DNA of 64,000 nt, from assembly GCA_900635495.1 (NCBI GenBank), contig LR134136.1, positions 2,790,001-2,854,000 of the forward strand, read 5' to 3'. Within the stretch, counting starts at the first letter, position 1. Each line of letters opens with the position of its first letter. The translations under genes and the position numbers were made by a program. The DNA is from Atlantibacter hermannii (GTDB lineage Bacteria > Pseudomonadota > Gammaproteobacteria > Enterobacterales > Enterobacteriaceae). The notes under the pieces were generated by a model. The model saw only the letters and a program-made list of their open reading frames with translations. It did not search any database and was not told where the DNA came from. This document shows, in pieces, positions 16,517-25,174 of this stretch.

Positions 16517-17520
16517 GGGTTTGTTCGCTTTGCAGCGGGGGCTTTTTTGTAGGGTGGAAAGGTTCTGTTCGCTTTGGCTGCTGGATCTCGTTTGTAGGGT
16601 GGAAAGGTTCCGTTCGCTCGGAGCGTTTTCATCCACTGAGGTCTCAGTGACGGCGAACGTGTCAGGGGCGCTCCCCGCCGCGCCCCCGACACCCCCGGCT
16701 CCCGGCCAACAAAATCGGCGGCCTTGCCGCTTCCCTCGCCTCCATTTCCTCGCTTCAGGTCGGTCGTGATGCTACATCCTGTAGCTCACGACCTCAGGCC
16801 CGCGTCCATGCGGGCCTGACCTGGCTCGTCAATTCCCGCTCGGCGATTTTGATGCCGGACCCAACACCCCCAACTTCATTATTTCCTTTTTTTACAGACG
16901 ACTTTTGTCGCTGTGAGATAACCGCACTAACTTCACGTTTATCTTTTTAAAGAACGCCTTTTGTCGCCAAGAGATTTTGATGTCGGTAACAACCGTCCCC
17001 AATCTACGCCTTTCTTTTTATTTTTTTTCATACGCATAGCGACACCCCAGCCCCATTAAAAGCCTGAAAGTACCGCGGGGGTGTTGGACCCCATCGCACT
17101 CGCCGAGGCGTGCGCGGGAGGCCGGGGCTGACGGCATGGATGCCGTCAGAGGGCGAGAAAGGCAGGAAGCCGTATCTCGCCCGACCCGGAGCCGGACGCG
17201 GTAAGCCGAGGGGACCGCGGAGCGGCGAGGGTGACAGGGGGAGCCGGGGGTGTTGGGGGCGCGGCGGCGAGCGCCCCCAACCCGGTCGCGTTCGCCGGTG
17301 GCTAATGAAGCGCACCGCAGCCCAAAGCGAACGGAACAATTCCACTCTATACAAAAAGGCCCCCGCAACCCGAAGCGAACGGAACAATTCCACCCTATAC
17401 AAAAAGGCCCCCGCTGCCCGAAGCAAATGGAACAACTCCACCGTACACAAAAAGCCCCCGCTGCCCGAAGCGCCCCCCTTCCACAAAACACAAAAACGCC
17501 CCGCTGCCAAAGCCAAAAAA
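16517..17520 (+). repeat. Composite intergenic repeat, copy B
   Basis: This copy contains a short array of degraded 47-bp units (about 16517-16630), the beta arm (about 16640-16865), an AT-rich centre (about 16868-17075), the inverted alpha arm (about 17078-17315) and a second array (17319-17520). Hairpins: 16762-16793, 16794-16819 (10-bp perfect stem), 17128-17149 (10-bp stem, 2-base loop) and 17151-17182. The region lies between the 3' ends of the converging genes treA and ymgE. GC-rich open frames of 160-180 codons inside it are not conserved between copies and are not genes. Confidence 0.88.
17319..17480. repeat. Tandem array of 47-48 bp unit (right end of copy B)
   Basis: Units start TTCCACTCTATACAAAAAGG or close variants at 17341 and 17389, each about 48 bases, with partial units on both sides. 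They are the reverse complement of the units at 1380-1611. Confidence 0.8.
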
Positions 17521-17521
17521 A

Positions 17522-17548
17522 AACGGCCCCCCCCCGGGCCGTTTTTTC
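17522..17548 (-). terminator. Terminator of ymgE
   Basis: AACGGCCC and GGGCCGTT flank a C-rich loop, with T-runs on both sides of the stem. On the minus strand it lies 29 bases after the ymgE stop codon. Confidence 0.8.
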
Positions 17549-17576
17549 ATATTCCTGTCGCGCTTACGCGCAATAC

Positions 17577-17831
17577 TCAACCCCTCCGCAACATGCGGAA
17601 AATCAACAGCACTACGATGGCACCCACCACCGCGACCAGGAAGCTTTGAAGGTTAAAGCCCGTCACATCCCCGCCAATACCGAAGAATGTCGCCAGCCAG
17701 CCACCGACAACCGCACCCACAATCCCGAGAATACAGGTCAGGATAAATCCGCCCCCGTCCCTGCCCGGCATAATAAGCTTGGCAATCACACCTGCTATCA
17801 ATCCAAAAATAATCCAGGACAAAATACCCAT
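17577..17831 (-). CDS. ymgE: Small membrane protein of the GlsB/YeaQ/YmgE family
   Basis: An 84-residue protein with three membrane segments and the family start MGILSWIIFGLIAGVIAKL, followed by MPGRDGGG and a Gly-rich second segment. ATG at 17831 is preceded by AAGGAGC; longer upstream frames lack a good ribosome site and do not match family length. E. coli YmgE is also called transglycosylase-associated protein, but its function is not established. It lies next to ycgR as in E. coli and converges with treA across repeat copy B. Confidence 0.9.
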   Translation of the reverse strand: MGILSWIIFGLIAGVIAKLIMPGRDGGGFILTCILGIVGAVVGGWLATFFGIGGDVTGFNLQSFLVAVVGAIVVLLIFRMLRRG

Positions 17832-17985
17832 CGTGAAGCTCCTTATTCTTCGCTGAAAAACGATCACCCGCCCAGGCGGGGCCAACGTTATGAAAAACAC
17901 TTCAAGTATAGGCAAGGTTTATAAAAAGGTGAGGAAGGTCACACGGTTAATGATTTTTTTATCGCTACCCCCCTGGAATTTGTAT

Positions 17986-18012
17986 TAAGTTTTTTGTCGC
18001 CGTTGCCGATAT
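17986..18012 (+). promoter_or_regulatory. Candidate sigma-28 (FliA) promoter of ycgR
   Basis: TAAGTTTT, 11 bases, GCCGATAT. The consensus is TAAAGTTT, 11 bases, GCCGATAA. It lies about 40 bases before the ycgR start, matching the class 3 flagellar control known for E. coli ycgR. Confidence 0.7.
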
Positions 18013-18050
18013 CTATCCCATCATTTTTGTCAAAAGCAGGGACCCGGCAC

Positions 18051-18782
18051 GTGAGTACCTATAACGATCAGTTTCTAAAACATCATCCCCTCGCCGTACT
18101 CGGCGTACTGCGTGATTTGCATAAAGCCCGGGTGCCCATCCGCATTTCATGGGGGAGCCAGCAGCTTATTAGTCGCATTCTTGACGTCGACGCCAGCCAG
18201 CTGGTGATGGATTTCGGTAGCCAGACCCACGAAAACAAAGCGGTACAGGAAGCTAACGATATCCAGATATCCGCAGAAACCCAGGGGGCGAAAATTGAAT
18301 TCAGCCTCCCGCAATTGAAAGCCGGCGACTATCAAAGCCTGCCCGCGTTTGTTACCCAGCTCCCTCCTTCGCTCTGGTTCGTTCAGCGCCGGGAATACTT
18401 CCGCATCCCCGCGCCGCTTAACCCGATTTTTTACTGCGAGGCGACGCTGAACAATGGCGAAAAATTCCGCTTTCGACTGGCGGATCTGTCCCTTGGCGGG
18501 CTGGGTGCGCTGGTAGACGGGCCGGTGCCGGAAGGACTGCAGGAAGGCCAGCTGTTTTCGCAGGTGAAAATTGAGCTCGGCGAATGGGGAACGTTTCACT
18601 TCGATATGCAGTTAATCACCATTTCCGAACGCCTGACGGTGAGTAACAAAAACGAAACGGTAGTGACTCCCCGCCTGAGTTTCCGTTTTCTCAACATCAA
18701 CCCGGCGGTGGAGCGGGAACTGCAGCGGATTATTTTCGCGCTGGAACGTATCGCGCGCGAAAAAGCCAATAAGGTACGCTGA
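18051..18782 (+). CDS. ycgR: Flagellar brake protein, c-di-GMP-binding PilZ protein
   Basis: A 243-residue protein starting at GTG 18051 (VSTYNDQFLKHHPLAVLGVL), which aligns with the E. coli start. The N-terminal YcgR domain (to about residue 110) is followed by a PilZ domain with the c-di-GMP motifs RREYFR and DLSLGG. With c-di-GMP bound, YcgR contacts the flagellar motor and slows swimming. Flagellar genes flgK and flgL are at the other end of the window, and the promoter looks FliA-dependent. An upstream ATG at 17994 would fall inside the promoter and is rejected. Confidence 0.93.
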   Translation: MSTYNDQFLKHHPLAVLGVLRDLHKARVPIRISWGSQQLISRILDVDASQLVMDFGSQTHENKAVQEANDIQISAETQGAKIEFSLPQLKAGDYQSLPAFVTQLPPSLWFVQRREYFRIPAPLNPIFYCEATLNNGEKFRFRLADLSLGGLGALVDGPVPEGLQEGQLFSQVKIELGEWGTFHFDMQLITISERLTVSNKNETVVTPRLSFRFLNINPAVERELQRIIFALERIAREKANKVR

Positions 18783-19394
18783 TCACATCACGTCCATGGC
18801 CTTCTGCATTTTCCAGATATAGCGGGGGGCCTGGGGCGAGGGATGATGTTTTTGGACATGCTCGACAAATTCATCCGGGCTGAGATCGTTAATTTCCTCA
18901 ATCGCCGCTTTGCGATCGGACGAGAACGTCCGCAATAGCGCCCCTGCGCCGTTCGCATAGGACACCATCAGCGCGTACTGCATGGTGGTAGGATCTTTGA
19001 TGCCCTTTAACGCGCCATGCTCAAGAATGCTCAGGTACGCCGTGCCCATGGAAATATTGCGTTCCGGGTTCTTCAGCTCGCTGGTGGACGGCTGCCCGCT
19101 CCAGCCCATATGGCGATACACATCGCGCCCGGAGGTAGACGCTTTAAGCTGCATTAAGCCGATGGCGTTGGATTTACTGACCGCATTGGGGTTGCCGCCG
19201 GATTCAATGGCAATGATGGCGGTGATTAACCGTGGGCTGACGCCCCAGGCTTCACCCGCTTTCTGGCTGATAGGGTACCACTGCATAGCGCGTTTAACCG
19301 GAACCTCAGGGTTCCACGGCGGGTTGTTATAGTTCGAGGTTGAGGAGCATCCTGCCAGAAACAGGACCAGTACAATCAGCCACTTAAAATTCAC
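18783..19394 (-). CDS. emtA: Membrane-bound endo-type lytic murein transglycosylase A
   Basis: A 203-residue lipoprotein that cuts peptidoglycan inside glycan strands, anchored in the outer membrane. GTG at 19394 (VNFKWLIVLVLFLAGC) gives a proper lipoprotein signal with lipobox LAGC and is preceded by AAGGA. The SLT domain shows the catalytic Glu in AIIAIESGGNP and the conserved GLMQLK. It is nearly full length relative to E. coli EmtA (203 residues). Its stop codon abuts the ycgR stop on the opposite strand, and the gene diverges from ldcA. Confidence 0.93.
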   Translation of the reverse strand: MNFKWLIVLVLFLAGCSSTSNYNNPPWNPEVPVKRAMQWYPISQKAGEAWGVSPRLITAIIAIESGGNPNAVSKSNAIGLMQLKASTSGRDVYRHMGWSGQPSTSELKNPERNISMGTAYLSILEHGALKGIKDPTTMQYALMVSYANGAGALLRTFSSDRKAAIEEINDLSPDEFVEHVQKHHPSPQAPRYIWKMQKAMDVM

Positions 19395-19532
19395 GTACGC
19401 TATCCTTTTTATTGCGCCCAAACGATGTGTAAACCCCGTCGTGCTGGCGTACGCCAACCAAACGACGGATGACAACGATCAATGTTAGCGGCATCATAAC
19501 CAATCCATGTAATAAATCAGCAAGGAATTGCC

Positions 19533-20468
19533 ATGTCCCGCATCCATCTTATCGCTCCTTCCGGCTACGGCGTCGCGCAAGATGCAGCGCGACGCGGCGT
19601 TGCAAGGCTCACCGAAGCCGGACATACGGTGGGGAACCAGGCCGTAATTTCCCGGCGTTTTCAACGTTTTGCCGGTGATGATGCCACGCGGCTTAACGAT
19701 ATCAATCAGCTGGCAACGCTGGGAGATGCCGATATCGTGCTGGCGGTGCGCGGCGGTTACGGTGTCACGCGACTGCTGGAAAATATAGATTATTCCGCAA
19801 TCGCAGCGCGACTGCGCAAAGACCCGCTGATCATCTGTGGACACAGCGATTTTTCCGCCGTGCAGCTTCAACTGCTTGCCACAGAACAGGCCATTACTTT
19901 TTGCGGACCGATGCTGGCGGGCAATTTCGGCGCACCCGAGATGAATGCCTTTACCTGGACGCATTTCTGGCAGGCCGTGACCTCACCGGAATTTACGCTG
20001 CGCTGGGAGACGGCGTCAGCGGATTGTCGTGCGCAGGGCACCCTCTGGGGGGGAAATCTCGCCATGATCTGTTCGCTGCTGGGCACACCGTGGATGCCTG
20101 ATATTGAAGGCGGCATTCTGGTTGTCGAAGACATTAACGAGCACCCTTACCGCATTGAGCGCATGCTGCTTCAACTGCATCAGGCTGGGGTGCTGAACCG
20201 GCAACACGCGCTGATCCTGGGCAGCTTTAGCGCCAGCAAGCCGAATGAATATGATGATGGCTATGACCTGGCGGCGATGACCGACGCGCTGCGCCAGCGG
20301 ATCGCGATCCCGGTCATAAACGGACTGGATTTTGGTCATGAACAGCGCACCGTAACCCTGCCGTTAGGCGCATCCGGCGTGCTTCACTGCCGCAACGGAC
20401 AGGCATCTTTAACGGTCATGGGGCATCCCACCGTAAATAATTCCGGAAATAACCATTCACAACCTTAA
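19533..20468 (+). CDS. ldcA: Muramoyltetrapeptide carboxypeptidase (LD-carboxypeptidase)
   Basis: A 311-residue cytoplasmic serine peptidase of family S66 that removes the terminal D-Ala from murein tetrapeptides during cell-wall recycling. The nucleophile Ser lies in CGHSDFSA near residue 112; the Glu and His of the triad lie in VEDINEHPYRIERM and GLDFGHEQRTVTLPLG. E. coli LdcA has 304 residues. It is next to emtA as in E. coli, and acts on the muropeptides that emtA-type enzymes release. Confidence 0.95.
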   Translation: MSRIHLIAPSGYGVAQDAARRGVARLTEAGHTVGNQAVISRRFQRFAGDDATRLNDINQLATLGDADIVLAVRGGYGVTRLLENIDYSAIAARLRKDPLIICGHSDFSAVQLQLLATEQAITFCGPMLAGNFGAPEMNAFTWTHFWQAVTSPEFTLRWETASADCRAQGTLWGGNLAMICSLLGTPWMPDIEGGILVVEDINEHPYRIERMLLQLHQAGVLNRQHALILGSFSASKPNEYDDGYDLAAMTDALRQRIAIPVINGLDFGHEQRTVTLPLGASGVLHCRNGQASLTVMGHPTVNNSGNNHSQP

Positions 20469-20597
20469 TTAATCCCTCATCGCAGGCGTAATTGTGGTAT
20501 ACCAAAAAAGGCCAATAGCTTAGCGCTGGCGGCTCAGGATGGGATGGCGCCAGCAAGGCGCCACGTTAATAACCAGAATGTAAGGAGAACGATAACG

Positions 20598-22328
20598 TTG
20601 GACGGCGGGGCGATTTTTAGTCTGTTTATTTTGTGTTCGGTACTGGTCACTTGCAGTATTCTGTTAAGTTCGTTTTCTTCCCGTCTCGGTATTCCCATTC
20701 TGGTTATCTTTCTTGCCATCGGCATGTTGGCAGGCATCGACGGCGTTGGCGGCATTCCCTTTGACAACTACCCTTTTGCTTACCTGATCAGCAACCTGGC
20801 GCTGGCGGTGATCCTGCTTGATGGCGGTATGCGCACTCAGGCGAGTTCGTTTCGCGTGGCGTTGGGTCCGGCGCTGTCGCTGGCGACAGTAGGGGTACTT
20901 ATCACCTCCGGTCTGACCGGTATGGCCGCGGCCTGGCTGTTTAATTTGCCGGTGATAGAGGGCCTGCTGATAGGCGCGATTGTCGGATCTACCGATGCGG
21001 CGGCGGTGTTTTCCCTGCTCGGCGGCAAAGGCCTTAACGAGCGTGTCGGCGCGACGCTGGAAATTGAGTCTGGCAGTAACGATCCGATGGCGGTCTTCCT
21101 GACGATTACCCTGATTGAGATGATTCAGCACAACAATACGGCGTTAAGCTGGATGTTTGTCTGGGATATCATTCAACAGTTTGGTCTGGGCATTCTGCTC
21201 GGTCTCGGCGGCGGCTATCTGCTGCTGCAAATGATCAACCGTATTTCGATGCCTCAGGGCCTGTATCCGATGCTGGCGTTAAGCGGCGGCATCATGATTT
21301 TCGCAGTGACCACGGCCATTGATGGCAGCGGTATTCTGGCGGTTTATCTGTGCGGTTTTCTGCTGGGCAACCGCCCCATTCGCAACCGCTACGCCATCCT
21401 GCAAAACTTTGACGGTCTCGCCTGGCTGGCGCAAATCGGCATGTTCCTGGTGCTGGGTTTGCTGGTCAATCCTTCCGATTTACTCTCCATTGCGATCCCG
21501 GCACTGCTGCTGTCGCTGTGGATGATCCTGTTTGCCCGCCCTCTCTCTGTGTTTCTCGGCTTATTGCCGTTCCGCGGCTTTAATCTGCGGGAACGGGTCT
21601 TTATCAGCTGGGTCGGCCTGCGCGGCGCGGTGCCGATTATTCTGGCGGTTTTCCCGATGATGGCAGGCCTCGATAATGCGCGATTGTTCTTTAATGTCGC
21701 GTTCTTTGTGGTGCTGGTGTCGCTACTGCTCCAGGGCACATCGCTGAGCTGGGCGGCGAAAAAAGCCCGGGTGGTGGTGCCGCCGGTTGGGGTGCCCATT
21801 TCCCGCGTGGGGCTCGATATTCATCCGGAAAACCCCTGGGAACAGTTCGTTTACCAGTTGAGCGAAGAGAAATGGTGCGTCGGCGCAGCGCTACGCGATT
21901 TGCATATGCCGAAACAAACCCGCATCGCTGCGCTGTTCCGCGATAATCAGCTGCTGCATCCCAATGGCGGAACGCGGTTGAAAGAAGGCGATATTCTGTG
22001 CGTGATTGGCCGGGAGCGGGATTTACCGGCGCTGGGCAAGCTGTTCAGTCAGTCGCCGCCGGTGGAACTCGATCAGCGTTTCTTCGGTGACTTTATCCTC
22101 GAAGCCAGCGCCAAATTTGCCGATGTGGCGTTTATTTATGGCCTTGATGCCGACCCAGGTCTGGATCCTCATCAAACCATTGGCGCACTCATTCAGGCTC
22201 AGCTTGGCGCAGCACCGGTTGTCGGCGATCAGATTAATTTCGCGGGCATGGTCTGGACCGTGGCTGAAAAAGAGGACAATCAGATCCGCAAAGTGGGTCT
22301 GCGGGTGCCGGAAAACGAGGCGGAATAA
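20598..22328 (+). CDS. cvrA: K+/H+ antiporter NhaP2 (CvrA)
   Basis: A 576-residue CPA1-family antiporter with about 12-13 membrane segments, followed by a TrkA_C/CorC-type cytoplasmic domain at about residues 400-576. The transport-site region GSTDAAAVFSLL and SGSNDPMAVFLT (the ND motif) is intact. The likely start is TTG at 20598, 10 bases after AAGGAG, giving a protein two residues shorter than E. coli CvrA; no ATG fits this position. It helps tune cytoplasmic pH and potassium. It lies between ldcA and dadX as in E. coli. Confidence 0.9.
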   Translation: MDGGAIFSLFILCSVLVTCSILLSSFSSRLGIPILVIFLAIGMLAGIDGVGGIPFDNYPFAYLISNLALAVILLDGGMRTQASSFRVALGPALSLATVGVLITSGLTGMAAAWLFNLPVIEGLLIGAIVGSTDAAAVFSLLGGKGLNERVGATLEIESGSNDPMAVFLTITLIEMIQHNNTALSWMFVWDIIQQFGLGILLGLGGGYLLLQMINRISMPQGLYPMLALSGGIMIFAVTTAIDGSGILAVYLCGFLLGNRPIRNRYAILQNFDGLAWLAQIGMFLVLGLLVNPSDLLSIAIPALLLSLWMILFARPLSVFLGLLPFRGFNLRERVFISWVGLRGAVPIILAVFPMMAGLDNARLFFNVAFFVVLVSLLLQGTSLSWAAKKARVVVPPVGVPISRVGLDIHPENPWEQFVYQLSEEKWCVGAALRDLHMPKQTRIAALFRDNQLLHPNGGTRLKEGDILCVIGRERDLPALGKLFSQSPPVELDQRFFGDFILEASAKFADVAFIYGLDADPGLDPHQTIGALIQAQLGAAPVVGDQINFAGMVWTVAEKEDNQIRKVGLRVPENEAE

Positions 22329-22341
22329 TCCGCCTCAACAA

Positions 22342-23412
22342 TCAGAACGTGGTGACCGGGACGCGTGGTGCCAGCGCGCACATGAGTTCATAGCCTACCG
22401 TACCGGATGGCGCGGCAACGTCGTCGATTTTGATGTTGTCGCCCCACAATTCCACCGAACTGCCGATACCTGCCTGCGGACACGGCGTTAAATCCACTGC
22501 CAGCATATCCATGGACACCCGCCCCACTGTTTGGGTGCGAACACCTTCCACCATCACCGGCGTGCCGGTCGGCGCCTGGCGCGGATAGCCATCAGCATAG
22601 CCGCAGGCCACAATGCCGATACGCTGCTCGCCACTGGCTTTGTACAGACTGCCGTAGCCCACCGTATCGCCCGCTTTTAAGTTCTGGATACCGATAATTT
22701 CACTGTTCAGCGTCATCACCGGTTTGAGTCCGGATGTCGCCACATCGCGCCATTCGCCGCTCGGCGACGCGCCATATAGGACAATGCCCGGCCGTACCCA
22801 GTCATAATGGGCCTCCTGATGCCAGAGCGTGGCAGCGGAGTTAGCCAGCGAGCGCGGGCAATCCAGCCCTTCCGCTGCCTGTTCGATACGCGCCATGGGG
22901 CCGGCAATGCCCTCCGGCTGTTCGGCATCGGCAAAATGGGCCATCAGGGTCAGTTGCCCGACGTTTTTCAGGCCGCGCAACTGTTGCCAGACGGTTTGCA
23001 CCCGATCCGGCGCGAAACCGAGGCGGTTCATGCCGCTGTTAATTTTCAGGTAGACATCGATGGGCGCATTCAGTTTTGCGTTTGCCAGCACTTTGACCTG
23101 CCAGTTGCTGTGCAGGCTGGTGGTTAGCCGGTATTGATCGAACAGCGCCAGTTCATCAGCATGGAAAAACCCTTCCAGCATCAGGATCGGGCCTTTCCAT
23201 CCGCGCTCCCGCAGTAAAATCGCCTCTTCGATATTCAGCATGGCAAAGCCATCGGTAGTGGACAGGCTTGACCAGACCCGATCCAGCCCGTGCCCATAGG
23301 CATTTGCTTTTACCACCGACCACACCCGGGAATGGGGTGCGGCAGCCCGCACCACCTGAAGATTTTGCCGCAAAGCTTGCAGATCGAGACGCGCGACAAT
23401 TGGACGAGCCAT
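22342..23412 (-). CDS. dadX: Catabolic alanine racemase
   Basis: A 356-residue PLP enzyme that converts L-alanine to D-alanine for breakdown by DadA. The PLP-binding Lys is in VVKANAYGHGLDRV near residue 34, and the catalytic Tyr lies in the C-terminal part (GYGSLYKA region). ATG at 23412 gives exactly the E. coli length. It follows dadA by 13 bases and is co-transcribed with it. Confidence 0.95.
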   Translation of the reverse strand: MARPIVARLDLQALRQNLQVVRAAAPHSRVWSVVKANAYGHGLDRVWSSLSTTDGFAMLNIEEAILLRERGWKGPILMLEGFFHADELALFDQYRLTTSLHSNWQVKVLANAKLNAPIDVYLKINSGMNRLGFAPDRVQTVWQQLRGLKNVGQLTLMAHFADAEQPEGIAGPMARIEQAAEGLDCPRSLANSAATLWHQEAHYDWVRPGIVLYGASPSGEWRDVATSGLKPVMTLNSEIIGIQNLKAGDTVGYGSLYKASGEQRIGIVACGYADGYPRQAPTGTPVMVEGVRTQTVGRVSMDMLAVDLTPCPQAGIGSSVELWGDNIKIDDVAAPSGTVGYELMCALAPRVPVTTF

Positions 23413-23425
23413 GAGTACTCCTGTG

Positions 23426-24724
23426 TTATTGGTGCGCCCCGTGTAAACGGTGAGAGGACGTGGGGCGGAATCCGGCGGCGTAACGCGCCACGCCCAGGTC
23501 GTCAAAAGGAATCGCCGGGGTGCGCCCGGAAATCAAATCGCTGATCAACTGCCCGGAGCCGCAGGCCATAGTCCAGCCCAGGGTGCCGTGCCCGGTGTTC
23601 AGCCATAAATTTTTATACGGGGTACGCCCGACAATGGGGGTGCCGTCCGGCGTCATCGGTCGCAGACCGGTCCAGAACGTGGCCTGTTCGACATGGCCGC
23701 CGCGCGGATAGAGGTCGCGCACCACCATTTCCAGGGTTTCACGTCGCGGCTGCAACAGCGCGGTATTGAAACCGACAATTTCCGCCATACCGCCCACCCG
23801 AATCCGGGAATCGAAGCGGGTAATTGCGATTTTGTAGGTTTCATCCAGCACCGTCGACATCGGCGCCCCGCTCTCTTCGGCGATGGGGATCGTCAACGAG
23901 TAGCCCTTCAAAGGATAGACCGGAATATCGACGATGCCTTTTAACATCGCCGTGGAATATGAACCGAAAGCCATCACGTACGCGTCGGCTTTGACCACTT
24001 CCGCGCCGCACTGGACGCCGTAGATTTGATTGCCTTCATATAACAGGCGGTCTACCGGGGTGTTATAGCGAAACACCACCCCCGCCTCGGCGGCCATGCG
24101 CGCCAGGCGCTGGGTAAACAGCTGGCAGTCGCCGGTTTCATCATTGGGAAGCTGTAAACCGCCGGTCAGTTTATGGGCAACATCCGCCAGTGCCGGTTCC
24201 ACTTCTGCCAGCCGGTGGGATTCGAGCAGTTGATAAGGGACGCCCGCGTCTTCGAGTACCGCAATGTCTTTGGCGGCGTTTTCATATTGCTGTTCGGTGC
24301 GGAATAACTGTAGCGTGCCGCCCTGACGTCCTTCATAGGCGATTCCCGTGCTGGCGCGCAATGCCTTCAGGCAGTCGCGGCTGTATTCCGCCAGGCGCAC
24401 CATGCGGCCCTTGTTTTCCATGTAATGCCGCGTGTCGCAGTTGCGCAGCATTTGCCACATCCATTTAAGCTGAAAGCCTGAGCCGTCAAGGCTGATAGCC
24501 AGCGGTGCATGGCGCTGGAACATCCATTTAATGGCCTTGAGCGGCACGCCCGGTGCAGCCCAGGGCGCGGCATAACCGGGCGAGATTTGCCCCGCGTTGG
24601 CGGCGCTGGTTTCCAGGGCCGCATCGGGTTCCCTGTCGATCACGGTAACTTCATGCCCTTGCTGACGTAAATACCAGGCGCTGGTGACTCCCACCACGCC
24701 ACTTCCTAGCACGACGACTCGCAT
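23426..24724 (-). CDS. dadA: D-amino acid dehydrogenase small subunit
   Basis: A 432-residue FAD-dependent dehydrogenase with the N-terminal dinucleotide fold MRVVVLGSGVVGVTSAWYL. It oxidises D-alanine to pyruvate at the membrane and feeds electrons into the respiratory chain. ATG at 24724 reproduces the E. coli start. It is the first gene of the dadAX operon. The upstream region has a CRP-like site, in line with catabolite control of dadAX in E. coli; Lrp control is known there too, but I cannot see Lrp sites with confidence. Confidence 0.95.
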   Translation of the reverse strand: MRVVVLGSGVVGVTSAWYLRQQGHEVTVIDREPDAALETSAANAGQISPGYAAPWAAPGVPLKAIKWMFQRHAPLAISLDGSGFQLKWMWQMLRNCDTRHYMENKGRMVRLAEYSRDCLKALRASTGIAYEGRQGGTLQLFRTEQQYENAAKDIAVLEDAGVPYQLLESHRLAEVEPALADVAHKLTGGLQLPNDETGDCQLFTQRLARMAAEAGVVFRYNTPVDRLLYEGNQIYGVQCGAEVVKADAYVMAFGSYSTAMLKGIVDIPVYPLKGYSLTIPIAEESGAPMSTVLDETYKIAITRFDSRIRVGGMAEIVGFNTALLQPRRETLEMVVRDLYPRGGHVEQATFWTGLRPMTPDGTPIVGRTPYKNLWLNTGHGTLGWTMACGSGQLISDLISGRTPAIPFDDLGVARYAAGFRPTSSHRLHGAHQ

Positions 24725-24815
24725 ATCCACTCCGAATTTAACCGAAAGAATAATCTTCTGATTACAAATTGATAACCCAGAAGAAAATATTATTCAACAT
24801 AGTCTTTTTTTATGG

Positions 24816-24831
24816 TGACTGAACTCACATC
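24816..24831. promoter_or_regulatory. CRP-like site in the dadA-ycgB divergent region
   Basis: GGTGA CTGAAC TCACA matches the CRP consensus TGTGA-N6-TCACA at nine of ten positions and lies about 92 bases before dadA. The rest of the 450-base divergent region (24725-25174) has no gene that I can support; it must also hold the ycgB promoter. Confidence 0.6.
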
Positions 24832-25174
24832 TTCCTCCGCCAGCACAGGATGCTGAAAAATAGCATCTCCTGCTTCGGCGCGGTTTTACGCAAAATAAAA
24901 TGCTGTCATGTCGCAAGGATCCAGACCATGCGGATCACGAAAATCTGAATATTTCCTGTGGCGGAAAAATGACGCCATAGCGGCATAACTACCTGCCCTG
25001 CCTGTTAAAAGGCAAAATCAGTGGGGAGACGGCAAGAGCTCAATAATGTGATGTATTAGCGGTATGGATACGCAGAAAAACGCGGGCCTGAACCCCGGAT
25101 TTTTCCACTGTGTTCTATGCTTTAGAGGTAAGGTTCCCCGCTCAGAGGGTTCCGCAAACAATGAGGGCGCGCTG

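Noticed and set aside
16517..17520. Insertion sequence or integron cassette
   Set aside because: There is no transposase or integrase frame, no target duplication that I could find and no attC-like core sites.
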